Assembly: GCA_963752755.1 (NCBI GenBank)
Contig: CAVVZJ010000001.1
Location: 2,480,001 to 2,544,000, forward strand
Reading direction: 5' to 3'
DNA length: 64,000 bases
Origin: CAVVZJ01 sp963752755
GTDB lineage: Bacteria > Planctomycetota > Planctomycetia > Isosphaerales > Isosphaeraceae
Shown here piece after piece: positions 19,809 to 29,291 of this stretch (positions within the stretch are counted from its first letter, which is position 1; each line of letters starts with the position of its first letter). The notes below the pieces were generated by a model that was given only the letters and a program-made list of their open reading frames with translations, did not search any database and was not told the origin of the DNA. The position numbers were made by a program, and so were the translations under genes.

Positions 19809-22299
19809 GTGCGGATCGGCGTGGATATGCTGGGCCTGCAATCGCCCGATAGCCGCTTGCGAGGCGTCGGCCGATACGCGAAAAATCTTCTTTCGGCCCT
19901 GCTCGCGATCGACGATGTCAGTGCTTATATTTTCTATGCCCACAACGGCCTGCCCGTGAATTCGTTTCCCGAGGCGCCGAACGTCGAGGTCGTGAGCCTC
20001 CGCCCCGAACCGGCACTCGGTGAGTTTGGCATCGGCCATGTGCTCGACCGCCTGGTCCGGACGAACCCGGATGGCCTCGATGCCTTGCTGCTCCTCAATC
20101 CGTTCGAGCAGACGCCCTTCTACGCGCCGCCGGCCCGGCCGCTCGACGGCCCGGCCGTCGTGGCGGTCGTTCACGACTTGATCCCGTTCCTTTTTCCGGA
20201 GCGCTACCTCAAGGACCCGAGCCACGCGCGCCCTTTCTATCGTCATCTGGAAAAGCTCCGTCATTACGATCTGTTACTGACCAATTCCGAGGCGACACGC
20301 CGCGATTGCCTGCGCGTGCTTGATCTGCCCCACGACCGAGTCGTCACGATCAGTGCCGCAGGCGATGGCTCCTTCTTCAGGCCCGATCGATGCTTCCCCC
20401 TGCCGATCGCGGTGAGGAGCACCCTCACGCGGCTCGGTATTGACCGCCCCTATGTCTTCAGCCTCTCGGGTCGCGATGAACGGAAGAATCTTCGAGGTCT
20501 GATCAATGCCTACCGGCTCCTGCCGCTCGAAATGCGCGAGCGTCATCAACTGGTGGTGACATGCGAGATGACGAGCGAGTTTGAGGCTGACATCCGATCG
20601 CACGCCGAGCGCCGTGCCGTGGCGGATCGCCTCGTTCTGACGGGTCCGGTCGAGGATGAGAGCCTGCGCATCCTTTATCAGCGATGTTCGGCCTTCGCCT
20701 TTCCCTCTCTGTACGAGGGATTCGGACTTCCGATTCTGGAGGCGATGCACTGTGGCGTGCCCGTGGTGGCGGGCAACAACTCGTCGCAGATCGAGGTCGT
20801 CGGCGAGGGTGGCTTGACGGTCAACGCCGAGGACCCGGCCGACCTGGCCGCGAAACTTGGAGCGATCCTCGACGACGTGTCACTGGCCGAGAGCCTACGC
20901 ACACGGGCCATCGAGCAAGCCAGCCGGTTCTCGTGGGAGGAGACGGCAAGGGTGGCAAGGCGAGCGATGGAGAACCGACTGGCTCCATCCCGATCGTCGC
21001 GACGACGGCCGCGGCCAAGAATCGCGATGTTCTCGCCGTGGCCGCCGAAGGCGTCGGGAATTTCCGACTACGCGGCTCGGCTCGTCCGCGAACTGTCGGA
21101 TTGGTACACGATCGATCTTTATCACGATCCGGGCTACGTCCCCGAGCTGTCGCTCAACGGCGGCGAGTTCTCCTGTTACGACGCTCGACTCTTCCCGCGT
21201 CATGCGCGAGTGCTCGGCTATCGGGGTGTCCTGTATCAGATGGGCAACTCGTTCTATCACCGGGTCGTGTACGAGGAGTTGCAAAAGCACCACGGGATCG
21301 TTGTCCTCCACGATTTCTGTCTGGCCGGGTTCCAGTTCTGGTACGCCCACCAATGTCCCGATCCCCTGATCTACCTCCACCGGGAACTGGCATTCTGCTA
21401 TCCCGACCGCCATGAGGAATACTCCAGCCAGATCAATGCCTGGATGCGAGAGTCGGGAGGCTTTCAGGAGGCCCTGGCGCGTCGCGGACTGCACATGAAC
21501 CGGCGGATCTTCGAAGGGTCTGAGGCGGTCATCGTGCACTCGCCCTGGTGCCTGGAACAGGCCGCGCGAATCGATCCCGGGTATCCCGAGAAGACGGTGG
21601 TCATCCCGCATGGCTCGACAGCAGCCGTCGTACCGTTCGCAGAGCGCGCAGCGACCCGCGAGCGATTCGGATTGCCACAAGACGCCTTGATCGTCGCTAG
21701 CTTCGGCTATCTGACTGAGGGCAAGATGAACGAGGAAGCCCTCGCGGCGTTCGCCACGCTGGCTCGTGCTGATCGCAGAGCGCTCTTCCTCTTCGTTGGC
21801 CAGGATTACGCCAACGGCCAGGCCCGTCGCACGGCGGCCGACCTCAAGATCCTCGATCGCGTGCGGTTCCTCGGCCGACAGCCGGCGGAAGCGTTCGAGG
21901 CACTCCTGCCGGTGGCCGATATCGGGATCAGCCTCCGCCGGCCCCCAACCTACGGCGAAACGTCCGGGCGCTGCTTCACTTGCTTCGACACGGCGTCCCC
22001 ACGATCGTCAACGACGTGGGCACCTTTGCCGATTATCCGGACTCCGTCGTACGAAAGGTCCGGGTGACAGGACGAGGGCGTCGCCGGACTGGCGGATGCC
22101 CTGTGCGGACTTGCGCACGGATGAACAGAAGCGTCGGTCACTCGGTCGGGCGGCGCATCAGTACGTCGCGAGAAAGCATGCATGGCCGCGGGCGGCCTCC
22201 TTATATGCGGAGTTGATTGAGCGAGTCTTCGAGGAGAAGCAGAGGGTGAAGCGACAAAAGGACGGCAATGCGCCGTCCCGGTCGCTGGTCCTGAGTTGA
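19809..22299 (+). CDS. Two-domain glycosyltransferase, tandem GT4 (copy 3, frameshifted at the end)
   Basis: About 829 residues repaired. Start GTG 19809 behind GGGAGGGAG. Domain 1: MRIGVDMLGLQSP, GVGRYAKNLLSALLAI, SLSGRDERKNLRGLINAY, SLYEGFGLPILEAMHCGVPV. Domain 2: FSPWPPKASGISDYAARLV, YRGVLYQMGNSFYHRVVYEE, VVIPHGSTAAVV, FLGRQPAEAFEALLPVADIG, PTYGETSG. One G is missing near 21968 (restores SGALLHLLRHGVPTIVNDVG) and single bases are extra near 22068 and 22130 (restore EGVAGLADALCGLAHDEQKR and the C-terminus AHQYVARKHAWPRAASLYAE). It is closest in plan to copy 1, and the three genes probably arose by tandem duplication. Confidence 0.84.
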
Positions 22300-22307
22300 G
22301 GTGAACG

Positions 22308-22670
22308 ATGAAGCGTTTTCTCAAATCGGTGGCAAAGGGTTGCTGGCGGCTCACCGGACCGATCCGCCGACCGCTCGGACGGAAGTTCGAGGCCGCGGTG
22401 TCGCGGTCGTTGTCCATCGTCGTCCAGGATCAGATCCGGACCGCGATCCTGCCGCGTTTCGACGCCGCAGATCACGGACTGGCCCTGGCCAAGCATGAGG
22501 CCCACGTCCAGGGCGTGGACACGAACCTCACCCTCGATAGCCTCGTCCGCGAGATCGGGCGGTTGCAGATGCAGATCGAGGTCCTCCAGCAGATGCTTTG
22601 CGAGCAGCAAGGCGAGGACGACGATGGGCTTTCGCTCGTCGGTGAGGACGGACGCTCGAAGGTCGGTTGA
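22308..22670 (+). CDS. Small coiled-coil protein of the glycan locus
   Basis: 120 residues, ATG 22308, nine bases after copy 3 stops. The N-terminus is basic (MKRFLKSVAKGCWRL, RRPLGRKFEAAVSRSL), and residues 75-100 (LVREIGRLQMQIEVLQQML) form a short coiled coil with an acidic tail. There is no enzyme motif. I do not recognise the family; similar short basic/coiled-coil proteins sit among glycosyltransferases in other polysaccharide loci and may be scaffold or length-control partners. Confidence 0.65.
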   Translation: MKRFLKSVAKGCWRLTGPIRRPLGRKFEAAVSRSLSIVVQDQIRTAILPRFDAADHGLALAKHEAHVQGVDTNLTLDSLVREIGRLQMQIEVLQQMLCEQQGEDDDGLSLVGEDGRSKVG

Positions 22671-22718
22671 GCCCGGCCTAGCGAGCCGGCCGCGGTCCCT
22701 CGCGCGAGGAGGTGCGCG

Positions 22719-23955
22719 GTGAAGGTGCTGGTCTTCCTGATGGGTAACGTCGATAGCTTCGAGATGAGCCGCCCGCTCCTGCACACACTGACCGGCGCGA
22801 GAGTAGAGGTCACGCTCGTCCATTATTCGAGCGAGGAACTCGTTCCCGTCGATGACCTGATCGCAACCGGCGCCCGCTATCTCGCCCTCAGCGACGGCGG
22901 TTTCAGCACGATCCCTCGACTCTCCCAACGCCAGTATGTCGCCCTCTGCGGCGACGACATCGACTTCCTCGGCTGCCAGTATCACAACCTCGTCCGGACG
23001 GGCTTCCCGAGCCACTCGGGATTACCTCTTCCGCGACTCGATGTTCCATCAGTGGTTCCGCGGCTTCGCTTACCGGGCCGAGGTCCTGCTGCGCGAATGT
23101 CGCCCCGATGCGGTGATCGTCAACCACGGCAGCGAGCCGCTCTCGAAGATGCTTTCCGCCAAATCGAACCAGCTCGGCTTCCCGACGCTCTTGATGGAGA
23201 GCGCCTTCGTCCCGGGCAAGGTGCTTCTCGATCAACGTCGGCATGCACTTCTTCCCCGGTCAGAACCGGATCGAACGGGAGTGGCCTCGAGGTCCGCGAC
23301 GCAGAACTTTCGCCACATGAGCAGCAACGTCTCGATCGCTATCTCGAAGGCTGGCGTCAGCGGGGAGCGTCGAAGTATGCCCAGACGGAATCAGATTCCG
23401 AGATTGAGGTCCTGCGCGAATTCGTGGCGGATGGCCGCCGCGTCCTCTTCGTCGTCGATCAATTCCCTACGACGCGAATATCATCAACGGCTTCCGGGCC
23501 TTCTCCTCGTTCGCCGAGATGGTCGATCTCGCCCGTTCGGCGATGCCCGAGGATTGGTCTGCCGTCTACAAGCTCCATCCGAGGAACCCGGCCACGACGG
23601 GGCGCCCGTGGGTCGGGAGAGCGACCGATTCCTCGTGGTTCGCGATGTGAGCATCCATCGACTTTTTGCAGTTTCGCAAGCCGTGCTCACTTACTCCTCG
23701 AACGTGGGTCTCGAAGCCCTGGCGTGCGACAAGCCGGTGATCGTCGGCGGTCTGCCGCACTACGCGGGCCGCGGGCTCACGCTCGACCTGCATCGTCCCG
23801 ATGAGTTCGAGCGACTCCTCGAAGAATCGACACAGTTCCACCCCAACCCCAGGCTCCGCGACCGTTACCTGCATCACGTCCTGTTCGACTACCTCATCGA
23901 CGCCGACGATGCCGGGCACGATCCTCCGCCGGATCGAGGAGGCGAAGGGGGTTGA
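22719..23955 (+). CDS. Capsule polysaccharide synthesis-type protein (at least five frameshifts)
   Basis: Read across frames the protein is about 410 residues: MKVLVFLMGNVDSFEMSRPL, ATRDYLFRDSMFHQWFRGF, RECRPDAVIVNHGSEPLSKM, INVGMHFFPGQNRIEREWP, EVLREFVADGRRVLFVVDQF, YDANIINGFRAFSSFAEMVD, WSAVYKLHPRNP, and LTYSSNVGLEALACDKPVIV. The last block matches the 'S-N/T-V-G-L-E-A-L...KPVIV' signature of the Capsule_synth family (KpsS/KpsC, GT-B fold), which builds or extends glycan on a lipid carrier. GTG 22719 starts the first segment. Breaks lie near 23010, 23230, 23300, 23468 and 23640 and look like sequence errors, because every segment keeps family-like sequence. A real pseudogene cannot be excluded. 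Confidence 0.62.
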
Positions 23956-23993
23956 CGGGCGAGAGCCAGCTCGGTGCCCCTTCTCGACGCACT

Positions 23994-25721
23994 ATGTCCC
24001 TCGATTCGACGCGTTCCGGGCTCTGGCCGAGTCCGTACAACCAGTCTGGCCGACGAGAACCTGGCGCATGAGGAGATCGTGGAACGCATCGGCGTCTACT
24101 CCGGACGAGGGCAGAACGGACGCAGGCTGGTCGCGGCTCGAAAGCGGGGAGCGGCAGGTCGCCGTCGATTACTCCGGGATCGCTCTCAATCACCTGATCC
24201 GCTATCGGCTCGCCTGCGAGATTCGTCGAACCCGGGATGGACGTGCTCGACCTCTCTTGCGGCACCGGCTACGGCACGTTCCTTCTCGGCACCGGGACCG
24301 GAGCGCGGCGGGTCGTCGGGGTCGATTGCTCAGAGGAAGCGATCAGGTTCGCCCGCGAGTTCTGGTCGGGCGAGGGCATCGAGTATGTCTGCGCCTCGGC
24401 CGGGTCGTACGCGATGGGCGAGGCGACGTTTGACCTGATCGTCTCGTACGAGACGGTCGAGCACCTGGCCAATGATCGGAGCCTTCGTGGCGGCGCTCTG
24501 GCGGGCACTGCGACCGGGCGGCGTACTGTTCCTCTCGGCGCCGCATCAGCTCGGCTACCCGATGACGGAAGCATGCGTTCCACGTCGAGCACTACAGCGA
24601 GGAGGGACTGCTCGATCTCCTGAGCGACCAGCCGGGTCTGGAGGACGCAAGCATGCTCGGCCAGTCGGCCGACACGCGACTCGAAGGGCGAGCTACGGGC
24701 AAGCACCTCATCGCGGTGGCTCAGAAGGCGGGCCGCGATCGCGACCGGGGCGACCTTCCGCACACGAATCGCCCGCCTCCTGCCTTACGAGCGGACGGGA
24801 TTCCTCGACCTCCCTCGAAAGAACTTGCATGATTCGGACCTCATCGGTTTCTCGGCGAGGGAATCGAGCCGCCGGCGGGACCGCGCCTGGCGACCCCCGA
24901 GGCGGCGAATCGCTTCGTCGTCTTCGGGCCCGTACGTCCGGCTCGCGACGGGACTCTATACCGCCGGGTTTCTGCTCGGGCCTCGACGGCGAGCCACGGA
25001 TGGGCATCGGGGCCCGGGTCGTGCTGGACGTGGCGACGGGTGACGGCCGACGGCTGGCGAGATCAACCTGGAAGACTATCTCCTTCGCGACCTGGCCAGG
25101 GTCGCCGACGGCTGGTCGCGTTGCCGTTCCGGCACGAGTCATCCGGCGACGTTCTGCAATTCCGGATCTACCTCGAGGGACAAGCCTTCTGCGGGTCGCC
25201 TCGAATTCCACGGGCTGGAGCTGAGGGGGTTAACCATGCATGGCGACGAGGCGACCGTCGGCGTCCTGGAGACGCCCGAGCACGCCTTTCAGGTCATGGA
25301 TATCGCAGGCCTGGAACGCGAGCGGGCCGAGGCGGCATTGCAGGAACTCCAGCGCATCAAGGACGAATTCGCGAAGGCCCGAGAGTCGTTCGCCGAGGCC
25401 GACACGTTCTACCAGCGAGCGAGGAAGGACTGGGAATCCCGCTTCCGCGACTACGAGCAACGGCTCTTGAAGGTCGAGCGGGAGCGAGACGACCATGCCA
25501 GGCTGGCGGAGCTGCTCACGAACCAGCGCGATCAACTGGCCCGCGAGGTGGAGCGGATCACGGAGATCGTTGCGACGATCGTTGGCCAGCGCGACGAGTA
25601 TGCCCATCAGCTCGCGGACGCGACGACGCAACTCCGGCCCTACCGGATCATCGATCGGCTGGGCGTGATCGGCCGGAGCTATGGTCTGGCGAGGCGGATC
25701 AAGCGACGGCTGGTGTCTTGA
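23994..25721 (+). CDS. SAM-dependent methyltransferase with C-terminal beta-sandwich and coiled coil (many frameshifts)
   Basis: Read across frames from ATG 23994: MSLDSTRSGLWPSPYNQS, LADENLAHEEIVERIGVYS, RQVAVDYSGIALNHLIRYRL, then the class I methyltransferase core VLDLSCGTGYGTFLLG, RRVVGVDCSEEAI, FDLIVSYETVEHL and RALRPGGVLFLSAPH. From 24830 a second segment (NRFVVFGPYVRLATGLYTAG, VLDVATG, GDVLQFRIYLEGQAFCGRLE) looks like a beta-sandwich. From 25236 the frame is intact: ERERAEAALQELQRIKDEFA to TNQRDQLAREVERITEIVAT is about 110 residues of coiled coil, ending in a basic tail. One protein of about 570 residues is the simplest reading, but with at least six breaks two genes remain possible. 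See the finding on a WbdD-like role. Confidence 0.55.
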
Positions 25722-25741
25722 GGCGGCCGGGGTCAGACCGA

Positions 25742-25772
25742 TCGCCCGGTACGGCCGGCCTTGACCGGGCGA
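25742..25772 (+). terminator. Possible terminator of the glycan locus
   Basis: A perfect 9-bp stem (25742-25750 with 25764-25772) with a 13-base loop lies 20 bases after the stop of the coiled-coil gene. No T-run follows. Confidence 0.4.
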
Positions 25773-25862
25773 GGCGAGAGCGTAAGATCACCCTTCCGAT
25801 TTTGCCCTGCGGAGGCCAGGACTCGGCCGTCCAATCCTCCGGGTCGAGGGAGTGACCCGCCC

Positions 25863-27829
25863 ATGCCACCTGCCTGCTTCGCGCTGATCGCCGCGGCGCT
25901 GCTCGGTCTGGGTGACGAGATCGCTCTGCAACCGAGCAAGGGCGAGCACCTCCATTTCGCCTGGCAGATGAGCGTCGGCGATCTCGACCGCCCGAGCGAG
26001 CGAACGCTCGAAACGCTCACACGCTTCGACCTCGACGGTCGCTACCGCCGCGACCCCGAGAAGACCCTGGCCTCTCTCGAACAATACGCCCGACGGGGTC
26101 CCGAGCCGGAGTTGATCTACGCTCTCGCCGAGCTTTCCTGGATCGAGGGCCGACGCGCCGAGGGACATCGCCGGGGCGGCGGCTCGGCGCTCGATCACTA
26201 CACGGACACCGTCGCTTACGCATTCGACTACCTCTTCGATCCCGAGCTGGCCGCCGGGCCGGTCACCAGCCGACCCACGTTATCGACTGGCCTGCGACCT
26301 CTACAACGCCGCGCTCGACCGGCTCATCCGCGCCGCCAAGACCAAGGAAGGGCTCAAGCCTGGTAGCGAGATTCGGCTGAAGATTCACGGAAGCGAGCAG
26401 GTGATGAAGCTCGCCCTCTGGCCGGAGACCCCCTGGAAGGCCGAGGACATCCACGAGCTGCTCCTCGCTTCCGACTTCGAGGTGACCGGCCTGGCCAGCC
26501 GGAGCCGCCGATTCGGCCTGGGCGTGCCCCTGATCGCCGTGCGTCGCACCGACCCGAAGGCTCAGGGCAACGAGCGATTCTACCCCCCCGAGATGGCCTT
26601 TCCACTCACGGCCATTCTACGACCCACTCGTCCCCTCCGGGACGCGGGCAATGCCGACGTCGAGGGGGCCCGCGAGTGCACCATCGACCTCGTGGACCCG
26701 ATCCAGAAGCGCACCATCGGCCGCGAACCGGACGCGCTCTCTGATCGAGGCCGACGTGACCACGCCGCTCGCCTACATGTGGTCGCGCACCGACCTGAAC
26801 AAATTCCGCTGGACCGGACTGTTCCGACCCGGTCAGGTCGCCGACCGCGCGGGCCTGATGCTGATTCGCCCCTACGAGCCGGGCAAGATCCCTGTCGTGA
26901 TGGTCCACGGCCTGATGTCCAGTCCACTGGCCTGGATTCCGATGCTCAACGAGCTCTTGCGCGACCCGAAGATCAATCAGAACTACCAGTTCCTCCTCTA
27001 CCTCTACCCGACCGGGATGCCGATCCCGATCGCCGCCGCCGGCCTCCGGGACTCGCTGGAGGAGGCACGGGCCCAGTTCAACGCCGACGGCTCCCGTCCG
27101 CGCCTTCTCCCACATGGTCCTTCTCGGGTCACAGCATGGGCGGACTCCTGAGCCACGCCGTCACGGTCCGGAGCGACGAGTGGTTCTGGCAGATGTATAC
27201 CTACAAGCGTTTCGAGGACATCGAAGGGCCCGCCTGCGATCCTCCGCGAGATCGACCACTACGCCCACTTCGACTGGCTGCCCTACGTCCGTCGCGTCGT
27301 CTTCCTCGCAACGCCGCACCGCGGCTCCGACTACACCCGTCGCCTCGTCGGCCGCGTCGGCTCGGGCCTGATCTCCGAGCCGGACCATTACACCGATCTG
27401 CTCAATCAACTCGTCAAGTACAACGACAATACGTTCCCCAAACGATTCCGCCACTTGCCGTCATCCATCGAAACACTCGACCCCGAATCGCCCGTACTGG
27501 CGGCCATGCTGAAGATGACGCGCAATCCAGGAACGAAGTATCACTCGATCATCGGCTCGATCCGGGCCGAGGCCCGTTTCAACACCACGGACGGCATCGT
27601 CCCCTACGCCAGCGCCCATGTCGATTGGGCGGAGAGCGAGGTCGTCGTGCCGTCTGACCACGGAGTCCAGAAGGACCCGATCGCGATCCGGGAAGTCAAG
27701 AGCATCCTCCTGAAGCATCTCGACGCCACACGCCAGGAGCTGGCCGGGCCGGCGGCTCGGCCGGTCGGCGGGGCTGTGTCCGAGGTCGTACGCGAGGCGG
27801 GTTTGCCAGGAGGAGGCCCCGGGCGGTAG
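25863..27829 (+). CDS. Exported alpha/beta hydrolase (esterase/lipase type; several frameshifts)
   Basis: About 654 residues when repaired. ATG 25863 begins MPPACFALIAAALLGLGDEI, a short signal sequence. The N-terminal 290 residues (ELIYALAELSWIEGRRA, YRLACDLYNAALDRLIRAAK, FEVTGLASRSRRFGLGVPLI) are a helical region followed by an unknown domain. The hydrolase core is IPVVMVHGLMSSPLAWIPML (oxyanion loop), FSGHSMGGLLSHA (nucleophile Ser), VVFLATPHRGSDYTRRL and NTTDGIVPYASAHVDWAESE, with a late His in VVPSDHGVQKDP. Single extra bases at about 26270, 26740, 27120 and 27235 account for the breaks. Substrate unknown; such proteins are often lipases or polyester hydrolases. It is the only gene between the glycan locus and the PrpD gene. 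Confidence 0.68.
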
Positions 27830-27863
27830 GATTGTCCGCCAGTCACCCTGGGAGACGTCCACG

Positions 27864-29225
27864 ATGCCCGCGACCCTGGCCGACCAGCTCGCCGAATTTG
27901 CCCTCAAGACCCGCTTCGAGGACCTCCCGACCGCCGTCGTGGCCGAGGCACGTCGTCGCCTGATCGACGCCTTCGGCTGCGCCGCGGGTGCCCTCCAGGA
28001 ACCGGCCCCGGGGATCGCCAGACGGGTGGCGTCGCGGGTCCGCGGCGAGCCGGGAGCGGCCTTGATCGGCGGCGGTCGCTCGACGGCCGACTGGGCGGCG
28101 TTCGCCAACGGCGTCCACATCCGCTACCTGGATTGCAACGACACGTACCTCTCCCTGGAGCCCGCCCACCCGAGCGACAACTGGGCGGCGATCATGGCCG
28201 TCGGCGAGCAGGCCGGGGCCGACGGCCGGGCCTGGATCACCGCGGCGGCGGTGGCCTACGAGATCCAGTGCCGGCTCTGCGACGCCGCCAGCATCCGCGA
28301 GCGGGGCTGGGACCACGTCACCTACGGCCACCTCTCGACGGCCCTGGCGGCGTCGAAGCTGCTCGGGCTCGACCACGCGCGGACCGTCCATGCGCTCGGG
28401 ATCGCCGGCACGACCTCCGCCGCCCTGCGGCTGACGCGGGCCGGCGAGCTTTCGATGTGGAAGGGGTGCGCCTTCGCCCATGCCGCCCGCAATGGCGTCT
28501 TCGCGGCCCTGCTCGCCGCGGAGGGGATGACGGGCCCGGCACCGCTGTTCGAGGGTGATATGGGCTTCTGGCAGCAGGTCTCCGGCCCGTTCACGCTCGC
28601 GCAGCTCGGCGGGCCGGAGGCCGGCGACTGGATGCTGCCGAAGACCTCGATCAAGTTCGTGCCGGCCGAGTACCACAGCCAGTCGGCCATCGCCGCGGCT
28701 TTCGAGCTTCGGCCTCAGATCGGCGACCCGAAGCGCATCCGCTCCATCGAGATCGCCACGTTCCGCACGGCCGTCGAGATCATCGGCCAGGACCCGGAGA
28801 AGTGGCGTCCGAAGACCCGCGAGACGGCCGACCACAGCCTGCCCTATTGCACGGCCGTCGCCCTCGTCGATGGCGCGATCACCGCCGACCAGTTCACGCC
28901 CGAACGGCTCTCCGACCCCGCCCTGCTCGACCTCGTCTCGCGGACGAAGGTGGTCGAAGACCCCGACCTCACGGCCGGCTATCCCGCCGGGATTCCCAAC
29001 CGCGTCACCGTCACGCTTGACGACGGCTCTGTGATGGTCCGCGAGATCGCCTTCCCGCCAGGCCACGACAAGAACCCGTTGACCGACGAACAGCTTTTCC
29101 TCAAGTTCCGCGGACTGGCCGAGCCCGTCCTCGGCGAGTCACGGATGCGCAGCCTCTGGGAACGGCTCATCCAGATCGAGAACGATTCCCGCCCGCACGA
29201 GGCCATTGAACTTCTCTCGATCTGA
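27864..29225 (+). CDS. MmgE/PrpD family protein (2-methylcitrate dehydratase-like)
   Basis: 453 residues, close to the usual 450-480 of the family. Recognisable blocks are LIDAFGCAAGALQEP, FANGVHIRYLDCNDTYLSLE, HPSDNWAAIMAVGEQ, YEIQCRLCDAASIRERGWDH, LSMWKGCAFAHAARNGVFAA and TADHSLPYCTAVALVDG, which fit PrpD. Members dehydrate 2-methylcitrate in propionate catabolism, but the family also has other substrates. A PrpB-like lyase lies at 36.6 kb; no methylcitrate synthase gene was found in the window. The gene starts 34 bases after the hydrolase stops, so they may share a transcript. Confidence 0.85.
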   Translation: MPATLADQLAEFALKTRFEDLPTAVVAEARRRLIDAFGCAAGALQEPAPGIARRVASRVRGEPGAALIGGGRSTADWAAFANGVHIRYLDCNDTYLSLEPAHPSDNWAAIMAVGEQAGADGRAWITAAAVAYEIQCRLCDAASIRERGWDHVTYGHLSTALAASKLLGLDHARTVHALGIAGTTSAALRLTRAGELSMWKGCAFAHAARNGVFAALLAAEGMTGPAPLFEGDMGFWQQVSGPFTLAQLGGPEAGDWMLPKTSIKFVPAEYHSQSAIAAAFELRPQIGDPKRIRSIEIATFRTAVEIIGQDPEKWRPKTRETADHSLPYCTAVALVDGAITADQFTPERLSDPALLDLVSRTKVVEDPDLTAGYPAGIPNRVTVTLDDGSVMVREIAFPPGHDKNPLTDEQLFLKFRGLAEPVLGESRMRSLWERLIQIENDSRPHEAIELLSI

Positions 29226-29291
29226 GCCCGGGTCCGCCCGACGAGAACCGGCGAGTCCGCCTTGCGCGGGCCTTCCACTTCCGGAAGCCGT

